A stretch of DNA of 64,000 nt from Phycisphaerales bacterium (GTDB lineage Bacteria > Planctomycetota > Phycisphaerae > Phycisphaerales > UBA1924): contig JADJMV010000014.1 in assembly GCA_016709445.1 (NCBI GenBank), positions 58,539-122,538 of the forward strand. Reading direction: 5' to 3'. Positions 28,744-37,451 of this stretch are shown one piece after another. Every line of letters starts with the position of its first letter. Position 1 is the stretch's first letter. Below the pieces are notes generated by a model. That model was not told the origin of the DNA. It worked only from the letters and a program-made list of their open reading frames with translations, and did no database searches. A program made the position numbers and the translations under genes.

Positions 28744-29199
28744 TCAAGTGGTCCGTGCGAGCAGTTCGATGAGCCTGCCGCCCATCATCTTCCAGCCGTA
28801 GCGGGCGCCGCCGAAGTTCTGCTTCTGATCCGGCTTGAAGCCCGACTGCACGAGGGAGAGGAGCGTGCCCGCTCCTCCGCTGGTGGGCGTGAGGGTGAAT
28901 GTCACCACGGTGTCGAGGTCGCCGACGACCCAGCTCCAGCTGAGCCTCCGCTGCGATTCGATCTCGCGGAATCGGCAGCTCACGGCGCCATCCCAGCCGG
29001 GCTGCGGCGGCGCTCTGAACATGAAGGCGGCCCCCGGCTCGAGCTTGTGATCGAATACTGGGAGCAGCCATGCTGTGAGCAGCTCCGGGTCGGTGAGGGC
29101 CCGCCACACTTTCTGCGGCGGATGGGGCAGATTGAACTCAAAGGAAATCGATTCGGTCTGCGACGGCGGCGTCGTGTCGTTGGGTGGTGGGGGGGTCAT
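28744..29199 (-). CDS. SRPBCC / AHSA1-type protein
   Basis: 151 aa. The helix-grip fold is recognised by FNLPHPPQKVWRALTDPELL at the start and GARYGWKMMGGRLIELL at the end. Its ATG overlaps the stop of the ArsR gene (ATGA). ArsR-SRPBCC pairs are widespread; the SRPBCC partner is thought to bind a hydrophobic ligand, unknown here. Confidence 0.9.
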   Translation of the reverse strand: MTPPPPNDTTPPSQTESISFEFNLPHPPQKVWRALTDPELLTAWLLPVFDHKLEPGAAFMFRAPPQPGWDGAVSCRFREIESQRRLSWSWVVGDLDTVVTFTLTPTSGGAGTLLSLVQSGFKPDQKQNFGGARYGWKMMGGRLIELLARTT

Positions 29200-29522
29200 T
29201 CGTCCATTTCCTCCAGGAGTCGGGCGAGGCGATCGACGTGCTCGGTCCAGAAGGCGCGGTAGTGCGCGATCCAATCGATGAGCGGTTTCATTCCGTCGGG
29301 CTCGACGCGGTAGTAGGCGCGGCGCCCCTCGCGTCGGTCGGCCACGAGGCCTGCCTCTTTGAGTGCGGCGAGGTGCTGCGAGACCGCCGGCTGGGAGATC
29401 TCAAAGCGCGCTGTGAGGTCCTTCACGGCCGCCTCGCCGCGTGTGAGCGACTCGAAGATCGCCCGGCGGCTGGGGTCCGCGAGCGCCTTGAAGATCCGGT
29501 CTTGGGCGAGGGCGGCGTTCAT
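29196..29522 (-). CDS. ArsR-family transcriptional regulator
   Basis: 108 aa winged-helix repressor: IFKALADPSRRAIFESL, recognition helix ISQPAVSQHLAALKEAGLV, wing DRREGRRAYYRVEP. No metal-binding ELCVC motif, so it probably senses a non-metal signal. ATG 29522 is preferred to the longer start at 29543 because the predicted transcription start is near 29525, giving an almost leaderless mRNA. First gene of the run ArsR, SRPBCC, membrane protein, DUF1801, DUF1801. Confidence 0.9.
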   Translation of the reverse strand: MNAALAQDRIFKALADPSRRAIFESLTRGEAAVKDLTARFEISQPAVSQHLAALKEAGLVADRREGRRAYYRVEPDGMKPLIDWIAHYRAFWTEHVDRLARLLEEMDE

Positions 29523-29531
29523 CACGGTGAA

Positions 29532-29560
29532 AACATAAGGCATTACTTATGGATTGTCAA
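29532..29560 (-). promoter_or_regulatory. ArsR promoter with overlapping operator
   Basis: On the minus strand TTGACA (29560-29555), 17-base spacer, TATGTT (29537-29532). The inverted repeat CATAAG (29534-29539) / CTTATG (29546-29551) overlaps the -10 box, a typical ArsR site. Confidence 0.72.
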
Positions 29561-29757
29561 TACGCATTCCCACTTTCGGCGAACCGGCACTCGAGCGACG
29601 GACCGCGAGCGACGGCCGGATCGCGGGTACGAATGCGCAAGTCTTGTCACCACAACGGTCAAAGCCCTAAAGACCCTCTGCGAGAGGCTCGGGTTGGGGG
29701 GCCCCAGCGTTCCGATTTTGCCAGGACCAATGGCCTCCGGGTTTCGGAACGGGAGCC

Positions 29758-29786
29758 TTGACAAGAAGATTTGTCAATGCTACCTT
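29758..29786 (+). promoter_or_regulatory. Promoter with perfect inverted repeat for the HTH regulator
   Basis: TTGACA at 29758-29763, 17-base spacer, TACCTT at 29781-29786; transcription would begin about one base before the ATG at 29794. The exact inverted repeat TTGACAA (29758-29764) / TTGTCAA (29771-29777) covers the -35 box. Confidence 0.72.
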
Positions 29787-29793
29787 GTGGGGC

Positions 29794-30411
29794 ATGCTGG
29801 ACCTCCGCGTCATCGACGATCCCGCATCGGCCAGCGTGGCCCTGGATCCCATGCGCAGCCGGCTCCTTTCGGAGCTTCGCACGCCGGCATCGGCGGCGAC
29901 GTTGGCCGGCCGCATGGGACTCCCGCGTCAGAAGGTGAACTATCACCTGCGGACGCTGGAGACGCACGGGCTGGTCCGGGTGGAGAGCGAGCGGCGGTGG
30001 GGCGGGCTGACGGAGCGTCGGCTCGTCGCGACGGCCTGCTCGTACGTGGTGTCGCCCGGAGCAATGGGCCCTGTCGCGGCGGATCCTGAGCGGGATGTCG
30101 GCGGGCGGGGAATGGACCGGCTCTCGGCGAGCTACCTCGTGGCTTTGGCGGCCCGGGTCGTCCGCGAGGTCGGGCAGTTGCTCCGCAAATCCGAAGAACT
30201 CAACAAGCGCCTGGCGACACTCTCGATCGACACCGAGGTGACCTTCCGGTCCGCCGAGGACCGGGCCAGATTCAGCAGTGAGCTGACCAGCGCGGTGGCC
30301 GCACTGGTTTCCCGCTACCACGACGGGTCGGCCCCGGGCGGGCGTCGCCACCGCGTGATGATCGGGGCGTATCCCGCGCCCGAGGACACCAAACGAAAGG
30401 AAGCGACGTGA
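29794..30411 (+). CDS. Winged-helix (ArsR-like) regulator
   Basis: 205 aa from ATG 29794 (MLDLRVIDDPASASVALDPM). Helix-turn-helix: TLAGRMGLPRQKVNYHLRTL followed by the wing RWGGLTERRLVA; the C-terminal half is helical and may bind a ligand. Divergent from the ArsR operon at 29.5 kb. Its TGA overlaps the GTG of the SRPBCC gene (GTGA), so the two are coupled. Confidence 0.85.
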   Translation: MLDLRVIDDPASASVALDPMRSRLLSELRTPASAATLAGRMGLPRQKVNYHLRTLETHGLVRVESERRWGGLTERRLVATACSYVVSPGAMGPVAADPERDVGGRGMDRLSASYLVALAARVVREVGQLLRKSEELNKRLATLSIDTEVTFRSAEDRARFSSELTSAVAALVSRYHDGSAPGGRRHRVMIGAYPAPEDTKRKEAT

Positions 30412-31226
30412 GCGTGAAGAAGGAAGCCGGGCGCCGATCGGTGCAGGTCGAGGTCGAGGTCCCGGGGACGCCGGAGGAAGTCTGGCGCGCGATCGCCACG
30501 GGGCCGGGGATCTCGTCGTGGTTTGTCCCCACGCGGAGCGAGGAGCGCCAGGGTGGGCAGCTGGTATGCACGTTCGGGCCGGGCATGGACTCGGCGGCGA
30601 CGATCACCTCGTGGCAGCCGCTCGAGCGCTTCGTTGCCGAGGGCGAGATGGGGGGGCCCGGCTCACCCAAGGTGGCGACCGAGTGGAGCGTCGAGGCCCG
30701 CGCGGGCGGCAAGTGCGTGGTCCGCGTTGTCCACAGCCTCTTCGCCAGCACAGACGACTGGGACAATCAGCTCGACGGCCTGGAGCAGGGCTGGCCGGCG
30801 TACTTCCGGGTCTTGCGGTTGTACCTCGAGCACTTCAAGGGCATGCCATGCTCTGGGATGCAGTTTGTGGGCTTCTCTTCCGACCCGGAGGCAACGGCAT
30901 GGGAGCAGGCGGGCGGGGAACTGGGGCTCCTCAAGATCGCCCCGGGGCAGCAGTGGAGCGTTCCCGCCTCGCCCGGCGGCCTCCCTCGCATGGGCGGCGT
31001 GGTGGATTCGCTGGGGAAGGGGGTGCACGCCAACACCGTGTTGCTCCGCCTCGACACGCCCGCGCCGGGGACCGCGTACGCCGGCGCTTTTTCCTGCGGC
31101 GGGATGGTGATGGTGTGCCTGAGCGTCTATCTCTACGGCGACAAGGCGAAGGCCGCGGCGGAGCGCGATGCGCCGGCGTGGCAGAAGTGGATGGACGATC
31201 GATTCCCGATGCCGCAGGGGGGGTGA
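30408..31226 (+). CDS. SRPBCC-domain protein
   Basis: 272 aa from GTG 30408. The first half is an AHSA1-like domain (VPGTPEEVWRAIATGPGISS, SWFVP, FASTDDWDNQLDGLEQGWP). The second half is a distinct beta-rich region (WSVPASPGGLPRMGGVVDSL, then VYLYGD). It is closely similar to the next gene and to a remnant at 37.1 kb, so this is a small local paralogue family. Presumably a hydrophobic-ligand binder controlled by the upstream HTH regulator. Confidence 0.88.
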   Translation: MSVKKEAGRRSVQVEVEVPGTPEEVWRAIATGPGISSWFVPTRSEERQGGQLVCTFGPGMDSAATITSWQPLERFVAEGEMGGPGSPKVATEWSVEARAGGKCVVRVVHSLFASTDDWDNQLDGLEQGWPAYFRVLRLYLEHFKGMPCSGMQFVGFSSDPEATAWEQAGGELGLLKIAPGQQWSVPASPGGLPRMGGVVDSLGKGVHANTVLLRLDTPAPGTAYAGAFSCGGMVMVCLSVYLYGDKAKAAAERDAPAWQKWMDDRFPMPQGG

Positions 31227-31410
31227 ACTCGGGCGTGTCACCAGCACCGGCCCAGGCTCGACCCTTGTGGGTGGCTTGGACTCCAGCCCATTCGAGCGCA
31301 TGACCCCTGCCAATAGATACCGAGACTCGCTTCGAAGCAGCACGATGCATCCGCCCCGGCGACCGAGCCCTGGGCCTGGTTGTCGCGGAGCACCCTTTGC
31401 CGTAGAGATC

Positions 31411-31458
31411 CGATCCCGCAGAAACCCGAACCCGCAGAAATCCGGTCCCGCAGCGACC
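31411..31458. repeat. Three tandem copies of a 16-bp unit
   Basis: Units at 31411, 31427 and 31443 share the core CCCGCAG (CGATCCCGCAGAAACC and variants); a partial fourth follows. It sits 18 bp before the start of the second SRPBCC gene, within a 249-bp gap that otherwise shows nothing. Confidence 0.75.
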
Positions 31459-31475
31459 GATCCCAAGGAGTTGCC

Positions 31476-32299
31476 ATGAGCGTCAAGAAGGAACCATCCG
31501 GACGACGATCCGTCCAGTTCGAGGTCGAAGTCCCCGGCACGCCGGAGGAGGTCTGGAAGGCCATCGCCACCGGGCCGGGGATCTCGTCCTGGTTCGTGCC
31601 CGCCGAGTTCGAGGAACGGGACGGCAAGCCCGTGGCGGTGACGCTGAACTTCGGCCCGGGCATGGAACTCAGTTCCTCCGTGACCACGTGGGAGCCGGGG
31701 CGGAAGTGGGCCTCCCAATCTGAGGGCTGGATCCCCGGCTCGCCGCCGATCGCAAACGAGTGGAGCGTTGAAGCTCGCGCCGGGGGCCTCTGCGTCGTCC
31801 GCATCGTCCAGAGTCTCTTCGCCAGCACGGACGATTGGGACAACCAACTGGAAGCCGGTGCGCCGCCTGGACCGCCTTCCTGCGGACGCTGCGGCTCTAT
31901 CTCACGCACTTCCGCGGCCAGGGCTCGACGCCGATGAAGGTGATGGCCTCGTTCGCGGGCCCCGAAGCGGAGGCTTGGGCATCCCTGACAGGGGCGCTCG
32001 GGCTCAAAGAAGTGCGCGTCGGACAGCGCTGGAGTTCACCCGCGGGCGCCCCGAAGTTCAGCGGCGTGGTGGAGTACTCCACCGAGAATCCGTATGACGC
32101 CCTGCTGCGGGTTGACCAGCCGGGGCCGGGGATCGCCGCCCTCGGCGCTTTCAACTGCGGCGGACCGAGCATGGTCGCGTTGGGCTTCTACCTGTACGGC
32201 GATCAGGCGCCCGCGACCGTCGCCCGCGAGACACCGCTCTGGGAAGCGTGGTTTCAGAAGCACTTCCCGGCGGGGTCCGCCGAGGGGGGTGAGGGTTGA
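31476..32299 (+). CDS. SRPBCC-domain protein, paralogue of the preceding gene, frame disrupted
   Basis: ATG 31476 behind AAGGAG. The first 125 residues (GRRSVQFEVEVPGTPEEVW, SWFVPAEFEERDGKPVAV, FASTDDWDNQLE) closely match the upstream paralogue. The frame is lost near 31848-31862, and resumes in another frame at FLRTLRLYLTHFRG to a normal C-terminus (GGPSMVALGFYLYGDQAP). The paralogue has several more residues at the break, so a small deletion rather than a single-base error is possible. Could be a recent pseudogene. Confidence 0.7.
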
Positions 32300-32404
32300 C
32301 CTGCGGGGGCAGTATCCGCAGCTGCGTGGGCCGTGGCGGGCCGCCAATCGTTCATTCCGCGCGTTCTCGCCGGTAATCCAGGCCGTGATCCGGAGCCGTC
32401 CATT

Positions 32405-32899
32405 ATGAGCACTCCCGAGCCAAGCACCCAGTCCGCGGCAGAGCGACGAGCGGCAGAAGCCGAGGTGCGTGCGTTGCTCACCAAACTCGCCCCCGCGCAC
32501 CTTCGCCTCGTCGCCGCGGTGCGACGCTCGCTCCGGAAGCGTTTGCCCACCGCCCACGAGGTGGTGTATGAGTACCGCGACTGCGTCGTGATCAGCCACT
32601 CGCCGAGCGAGCGCGGGTACGAGGGCGTCTTTGCCATCCGCGCGAGCGAGGAGGGCGTGAAGTTCTACTTCAACAGCGGAAAGGGACTGCCGGACCCTGA
32701 GAGACTGTTGCAGGGGTCTGGCAACCAGGCACGCTGGATCCTCCTGGAGGGCGCGTCCACACTCACTCGTCCGGCGGTCGCCAGCATGATTGAGGAGGCT
32801 CTCGCCCGCAATCGCGTGCCGTTCGCGCAAGCAGGCGGCGGGTCGGTGGTCATCCGGTCCGCAGCGGCGAAAAAACCTCCGCGGCGCCGCCAGGGCTGA
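32405..32899 (+). CDS. DUF1801-like protein
   Basis: 164 aa from ATG 32405. Core features: VRRSLRKRLPTAHEVVYEYR, CVVISHSPSERGYEGVFAIR, VKFYFNSGKGLPDPERLLQG; a basic C-terminal tail (AAKKPPRRRQG). Belongs to the YdhG/DUF1801 group. Third such gene in 6 kb. Function unknown. Confidence 0.82.
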   Translation: MSTPEPSTQSAAERRAAEAEVRALLTKLAPAHLRLVAAVRRSLRKRLPTAHEVVYEYRDCVVISHSPSERGYEGVFAIRASEEGVKFYFNSGKGLPDPERLLQGSGNQARWILLEGASTLTRPAVASMIEEALARNRVPFAQAGGGSVVIRSAAAKKPPRRRQG

Positions 32900-33205
32900 G
32901 GCGGCGTTGCACCGGGAAGCTCCAGGGCTTGGGCCGCGGTTCCGGCGGTGACGTGAGAGGCAGGCTTGACCGGGGACTCCCATGATGAGAGGAGGCGGTT
33001 GAACTGCTTCCGAGCCACCGATGGCCTCGGCGACCGCCCGCGCCGTCAAGCCTGTAAGGTCGGCGTGACCTCACTCTCGTTGAGTTTTCCAGGGTACAGC
33101 TTGGCTCCCGGAGTCCGGAAATGCGGTCCTCCATGCTACGGTGAGATAGTACCGATCGACGGAGAGACTCCGGCAAATGGGCAGCCACGCGAAAGGAGCC
33201 ACGGC
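32900..33205. other. Intergenic region, no gene seen
   Basis: Spacer before the DHFR-like gene. It has a GGCCTCGGCGACC..GTCGGCGTGACC stretch around 33023-33070 faintly like the box-hairpin elements further on, but too diverged to call. Confidence 0.3.
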
Positions 33206-33823
33206 TTGCGCAAGGTCAACATCATCGAACACATCTCGCTGGACGGCGTGATCCAGGCGCCCGGCGGACCGAAGGAAGACGAGGACGGCGGCTACAAACA
33301 TGGCGGATGGGCGGTACCGCATTTCGACCCGGTCCTGGGAGAAGCGATCGACGCGGTGCAGGGCACGGGCTTCGATCTGCTCCTCGGGCGCCGGACCTAT
33401 GACATCTTCGCCGGCTACTGGCCGAAGATCCAGAACAGCCCGATGGCGGACCAACTGAACGCGGCCAGGAAGTATGTCGCGACGCACCGGCCGGAGAGCC
33501 TGGAATGGGGGCCGGTGGAGGACCTCGGTGCAGATATCGTCGAGAGCCTCCGGCGCATCAGATCCAAGGATGGCCCCGACCTGATCGTCTGGGGAAGCTC
33601 GACACTCACGCCCGTGCTGCTCGAGCATGGACTGGCCGATAGCGTGCTGCTGCTCGTCTTTCCGGTCTTGCTGGGCAAGGGCAAGCGCTTCTTTTCGGAT
33701 GATGTTGCGCCACGCGAGCTTGCTCTCGTCAGCACGAAGGCCGCGTCCTCGGGAGTGCTGATCAACGCATATCAGCCCGTCGGATCGCTGCGGACCGGAT
33801 CCTTCGATGACCCGCCCGCTTGA
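33206..33823 (+). CDS. Dihydrofolate reductase-like (RibD C-terminal domain) protein
   Basis: 205 aa. TTG start at 33206 with AAAGGAG seven bases upstream; the protein begins LRKVNIIEHISLDGVIQAPG. Family signs: FDLLLGRRTYDIFAGYW, a central DLIVWGSSTLTPVLLEHGL and LLVFPVLLGKGKRFF. These RibD_C proteins are NADPH-type reductases of unknown substrate common in ArsR/SRPBCC neighbourhoods; true folate reductase activity is unlikely. Confidence 0.88.
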   Translation: MRKVNIIEHISLDGVIQAPGGPKEDEDGGYKHGGWAVPHFDPVLGEAIDAVQGTGFDLLLGRRTYDIFAGYWPKIQNSPMADQLNAARKYVATHRPESLEWGPVEDLGADIVESLRRIRSKDGPDLIVWGSSTLTPVLLEHGLADSVLLLVFPVLLGKGKRFFSDDVAPRELALVSTKAASSGVLINAYQPVGSLRTGSFDDPPA

Positions 33824-33839
33824 GGCGAGGCCCGCGTCA

Positions 33840-33883
33840 CGGCCGACCAACGGCCGACCGACGGTCGACCAACGACCGACGCG
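33840..33883. repeat. Four tandem copies of an 11-bp unit
   Basis: CGGCCGACCAA at 33840, then CGGCCGACCGA, CGGTCGACCAA and CGACCGACGCG in immediate succession, just after the DHFR-like gene stop. Confidence 0.8.
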
Positions 33884-33954
33884 ACGTACCGAATTCGCTA
33901 TCGCACGGCGACCTCGCGTTTGAAGCGTGCGGCCCCTAGTCCCGCTCCCCCGGG

Positions 33955-34077
33955 GTGCCGGGACAGCACCCGAGGTGTCGGCAAGCACCGGCGGCCTCGG
34001 CGAGTTTGCAGGCGACTTCGCGGGCTGAATCGGGGTGGCGGCACACCAGCAGCACTGTTCGTGGAAAGCGTTCGGGA
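33955..34077 (-). repeat. Box-plus-hairpin element, copy f
   Basis: Read on the minus strand, a box at 34077-34030 (containing CAGTGCTGCTGGTGTGCC and ending CACCCCGAT) matches the boxes near 37.7, 42.8 and 44.45 kb and is followed by an imperfect hairpin around CCGAGG..CCTCGG (33973-34003). It lies 118 bp downstream of the minus-strand DinB gene. The remainder of the 371-bp gap contains the 11-bp repeat and nothing else. Confidence 0.5.
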
Positions 34078-34194
34078 GTGGACGATTGAAGCCTGGCGTC
34101 TCTGCAAGCCAGTTCGAGCACCGTTCGCCCGGTGAACACTGCGTGTTCCATTCGCCTTCGTTGCCGAACATCCCTTTCGTCGCCGATTCCGTCG

Positions 34195-34704
34195 CTACGG
34201 CCTGTCCTCGATTCGGGCAGCGCGGCGCCATTGCCTCAGTTGGCCCAGGTGGTGCGGCGGGTGCGCGACGAGCAGCGTGATGGCGATGTGCCCGATGGTC
34301 GGCGAATACGGGTGGAACATCTCCGGCGAGGGTCTCGGGAAGTAGTCTGCGTGCTTCTCGGCGACGACCGCAGCGAGGCGCGCGTTCCGGTCTCTGAACT
34401 GGCTCAGGAGTTGGGGCTTGGCCGCATAGGCGGCGCGGTCGGGTACGGGCGTGGTGCCATAGCCGAACCGCTCCATCTCGGCGCCGGCCGCCGGCACGCT
34501 CGGATCGTCAAACATCAACAGCAGGAGTCCCGCGTACGCGTTGAGATGCGACAATGTCCACGCCGGGTGGTTGAGGAGGGTGGCCGGCTGCTCGGCCATG
34601 CGTGATTCCGGTATGTCCTCAACAGCCTCGAGGAGCAACCCGTGGACCAGCGCATGGATACTCAGGATCGCGCCGATCGTGTCGAAGGCGTCGTGAGGGC
34701 TCAT
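34195..34704 (-). CDS. DinB-superfamily protein
   Basis: 169 aa, start ATG 34704. Helical, with the DinB metal-site pattern: HPAWTLSHLNAYAGLLLLMF and the C-terminal IAITLLVAHPPHHLGQLRQW, whose HxxHxxQ matches family ligands. Probably a thiol-related transferase fold; substrate unknown. Distinct from the DinB gene at 18.5 kb. Confidence 0.87.
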   Translation of the reverse strand: MSPHDAFDTIGAILSIHALVHGLLLEAVEDIPESRMAEQPATLLNHPAWTLSHLNAYAGLLLLMFDDPSVPAAGAEMERFGYGTTPVPDRAAYAAKPQLLSQFRDRNARLAAVVAEKHADYFPRPSPEMFHPYSPTIGHIAITLLVAHPPHHLGQLRQWRRAARIEDRP

Positions 34705-35214
34705 CGTGCATGGTACCCGATGGCGGCACCGGGCGCTTCCTCGCCCGGCGGGACGGCCGCGACGGGGAGCATGGACGCACGGTGTGCCACGACTCCAACA
34801 CCAGACTCCCGCAAGTCCTCGGTCTGCGAGGCTTCATGCGCGAGACGGGAATCGCACCCGCCGGTTGCGCCCATGTGGGGCATTCGGTCCGGGGAACCTG
34901 GAATCCGGAGCGTGGTATCCGTGAATGTTTGGAAACGAAGACGGCAAGCCGCCGCGGGCCTCCGGGATCGAAGTTTGACGCGCGGTGACGCCCTCCCCCT
35001 CTCGTTCATGAGCGTGGCCAAAGGCTCGGGATTTCGCGCCGGGTCGACAGCGGTCGACAGCGGTGCAAGGGGGTCTCCATGAGGTGCCGGGTCCACATGC
35101 GGGACGAGAGGGGCCGCGGCCGGAGAGTGCCACAGCAATGGCAGTGACGCCGGTTATCGACACCGGTAGAAGGGGCCGGCTCGCCGGTAGGGGGCGGCGG
35201 GAGGAGGGTTCGGG
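34705..35214. other. 510-bp intergenic region, no gene seen
   Basis: No convincing coding region. A short hairpin (CCTCG/CGAGG at about 34817-34831) and a 10-bp direct repeat GGTCGACAGC (35042 and 35052) are present. Several open frames exist on both strands but have no protein-like composition. Confidence 0.4.
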
Positions 35215-35254
35215 TTGACGTCGTACAACCATGTGGTATAGTAAACCATATGGT
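35215..35254 (+). promoter_or_regulatory. Strong promoter with two ACCAnnTGGT operator boxes
   Basis: TTGACG at 35215-35220, 16-base spacer, TATAGT at 35237-35242. ACCATGTGGT (35228-35237) and the perfect palindrome ACCATATGGT (35245-35254) are 17 bases apart centre to centre. Predicted transcription start is next to the ATG at 35250. Sites like this usually serve an ArsR gene, and an ArsR remnant follows. Confidence 0.72.
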
Positions 35255-35542
35255 AGCAAAAGGAGCATCCCGGTCGGGCCTCGTCTTCACGCCCTGGCCC
35301 GCCCCGCCCGCCGCGCGACCACTCCGCACCTCTCTGTCGGGGAGCGCGGTCTGAGCGAGCCCCGCAGGTGGACCTTCCCCGGCGCGGGCCGGGACGTGCG
35401 CCTGCTGGAGCGGGCCAGACTCGCCCCCCGCGGTATCGTCGGGAGGCAGCACCTCAGGCGCCAGCACGCCCTTCAGCTCAAGGAAGCGACGCGCCGGGCC
35501 GAGCGGTTCCGCCGGCGGTCGCTCCGTTGTCAGTCGCCATGA
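35250..35542 (+). pseudogene. ArsR-family regulator remnant
   Basis: Downstream of the operator-bearing promoter, the frame ending at 35542 reads HALARPARRATTPHLSVGER and later LLERARLAPRGIVGRQH and LKEATRRAERFRR. These track the ArsR pattern (HALADPTRR, SVGE, VLERAGL..RGIVGRQH, LKEA..W.ERFRR). The helix that should recognise DNA (PAVSKHL) is not readable, and the ATG at 35250 is in a different frame that stops early. It precedes an SRPBCC gene as intact ArsR genes do. Confidence 0.6.
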
Positions 35543-35662
35543 CCACCCCATGAACCCCAGAAGCCTTCAAGCCTCTACGCCCACGGACGCCATCAACGTC
35601 CCCAACCGATCCGATTCACGACCCGCCGCGTTGAGACACGCCGAGACCCAGGAGCCAACGAG

Positions 35663-36157
35663 ATGAAACCCGCGGAAGCAAGCCTCCCGTCAGATACCGA
35701 TGTGCTGGTGACGCGCAGCTTCGATGCCCCCGTCAGCCTGGTGTGGCGGGCCTACATGGAACCGGAGCTGATGCGTCGTTGGTGCGGGGGCCCCCCCGGA
35801 TGGTCCATGCCTGTCTGCGAGATGGATATGCGCGTCGGTGGAAAGTACCGCTGGCGCTGGCGCAGCGATGAGAACGGTCAGGAGTTCGGATTCACCGGAG
35901 AGGTTCTGGAAGTCTCCCCGCACGCACGAATCGTGCATACGCAGACCTTCGATGCCGGGGACCTGGGTGTCTCCATGGGCAGCAAGCCGTCGATCATCAC
36001 CGTGACTTTCCAGGAAACCAAAGGGATCACAAGGGTCACGACCACGATCCGATACGCCTCGAAGGCGGACCGCGACGCGGCGTTCGCGACCGGCATGACC
36101 GACGGGATGGAGATGAGCTACAAACAGCTCGACGCGCTGCTGGCCCAGCCCGCGTAG
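35663..36157 (+). CDS. SRPBCC / AHSA1-type protein
   Basis: 164 aa from ATG 35663. Recognisable by VTRSFDAPVSLVWRAYMEPE, the GGPPGWSMPVCEMDMRVGGK block and FTGEVLEVSPHARIVHTQ, ending MTDGMEMSYKQLDALLA. This is the standard ArsR-partner SRPBCC type. Its regulator upstream appears decayed. Confidence 0.92.
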   Translation: MKPAEASLPSDTDVLVTRSFDAPVSLVWRAYMEPELMRRWCGGPPGWSMPVCEMDMRVGGKYRWRWRSDENGQEFGFTGEVLEVSPHARIVHTQTFDAGDLGVSMGSKPSIITVTFQETKGITRVTTTIRYASKADRDAAFATGMTDGMEMSYKQLDALLAQPA

Positions 36158-36239
36158 AGATCCCCGGCGGCCGCGCGCATCGCATGGTGGTCGTGGCCCA
36201 CCCGATACCACACAAACCCACCAAGGAGTGCAACCGAAC

Positions 36240-37085
36240 ATGCGGACCATAGTCCTTCTGCTGATGACGCTCGTGACGGGTGGGGTCTCGGCGCAGCCGG
36301 AGCCTACGACGGGCTACGCGCCCGTCAACGGGCTCAATATGTACTACGAGATCCGCGGGAGCGGCGAACCGGTGGTGCTGCTCCACGGCGCGTTCATGAC
36401 CATCACCAACAACTGGAGCGGGTGGATCGATGAGCTCGCCAAGGCGCGGAAGGTGATCGCCATCGAGATGCAGGGCCACGGGCGCACAGCGGACATCGCA
36501 CGCGACATGACCTGCGAGAGCTTCGCCGACGATGTGGCGGCCCTGCTCGAATACCTCGAGATTCCACGGGCGGACCTCATCGGCTACAGCATGGGCGGCA
36601 CCGTGGCGATGCAGTGTGCGATCCGCCACCCGGAGAAGGTGCGGAGAGTAGTCGTCATCTCGTCCACGTTTCGGCGCGACGGCGTGACCGAGGAAGGGCT
36701 GGACGCGTTAGCGAATCTCTCGCCTGAACTCTTCAGCGGCTCGCCCATCGAGGTCGAGTACAAGAGACTGAGCCCGACGCCGGACGAGTTTCCGAGATTC
36801 GTCACACGGATGCGCTCCCTGATCTCCACCGGAAACGACCTGGACGCCGACAAGCTGAAGGGCACCGCGGCGCCGATGCTCTTTATCTTCGGCGACGCGG
36901 ACGGCATCCGGCTCGAGCACGTCGCGGAGATGTTCCGGCTGAAGGGCGGCGGGGTCCACGGTGACCTGCGGCCGCGCTCCGCCTCGCGCTTGGCCATCCT
37001 GCCCGACACCACCCACGTGACCCTGATGCAGCGCATGCCCGTCATCGTCCCGATGGTGAACGACTTTCTCGATGCCGAGCCATAG
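36240..37085 (+). CDS. Secreted alpha/beta hydrolase
   Basis: 281 aa from ATG 36240 (AAGGAG upstream) with a signal peptide (IVLLLMTLVTGGVSAQ). Hydrolase signs: oxyanion segment EPVVLLHGAF, nucleophile elbow GYSMGG (Ser), a late FGDADGI for the acid and DTTHVTL for the catalytic His. An esterase or epoxide-hydrolase-like enzyme; the substrate cannot be named. Confidence 0.9.
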   Translation: MRTIVLLLMTLVTGGVSAQPEPTTGYAPVNGLNMYYEIRGSGEPVVLLHGAFMTITNNWSGWIDELAKARKVIAIEMQGHGRTADIARDMTCESFADDVAALLEYLEIPRADLIGYSMGGTVAMQCAIRHPEKVRRVVVISSTFRRDGVTEEGLDALANLSPELFSGSPIEVEYKRLSPTPDEFPRFVTRMRSLISTGNDLDADKLKGTAAPMLFIFGDADGIRLEHVAEMFRLKGGGVHGDLRPRSASRLAILPDTTHVTLMQRMPVIVPMVNDFLDAEP

Positions 37086-37132
37086 CCGCGAAGCTGAGCC
37101 GCTCCCAGAGCTTCTCTCTGCGAGGAGCCAAG

Positions 37133-37320
37133 ATGATCCCCAACAAGGAACTTCCGGACGCCGATCCGTCCAGGCCGAGTTTGAGACCCCGCACGTCGGC
37201 GGAAGCCCGGTGGGCCAACGCCACCGGACCGAACGTTTCGTCCTGGTTCGTGCCGACCGGAATCGAGATCAGGGGCGGGAAGCCGGTCGTGGTGAGGGCG
37301 CCCCGTCTCGGCGCTCAAGG
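37133..37320 (+). pseudogene. SRPBCC paralogue remnant
   Basis: Nucleotides from ATG 37133 align with the starts of the genes at 30408 and 31476: split over two frames one reads GRRSVQAEFETP and then WANATGPNVSSWFVP and IRGGKPVVV. The remainder of the gene is missing. A third member of the local family, truncated after about 60 codons. Confidence 0.7.
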
Positions 37321-37451
37321 CCGACGTGGAACTGCTGGGATGATGGGACAGATTTCAGATTCGCCCGGAAGCGCGACCGTCCTTCTATGCGAGCGTCCGG
37401 CCAATCACCCGCGATGGTGTGCGACCGATGCCCTCCCGAGCAGATGAAAGC

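Noticed and set aside
34834..35268. Minus-strand open frame in the 34.7-35.2 kb gap
   Set aside because: Low-complexity Arg/Pro composition, no ribosome site, overlaps the ArsR-type promoter.
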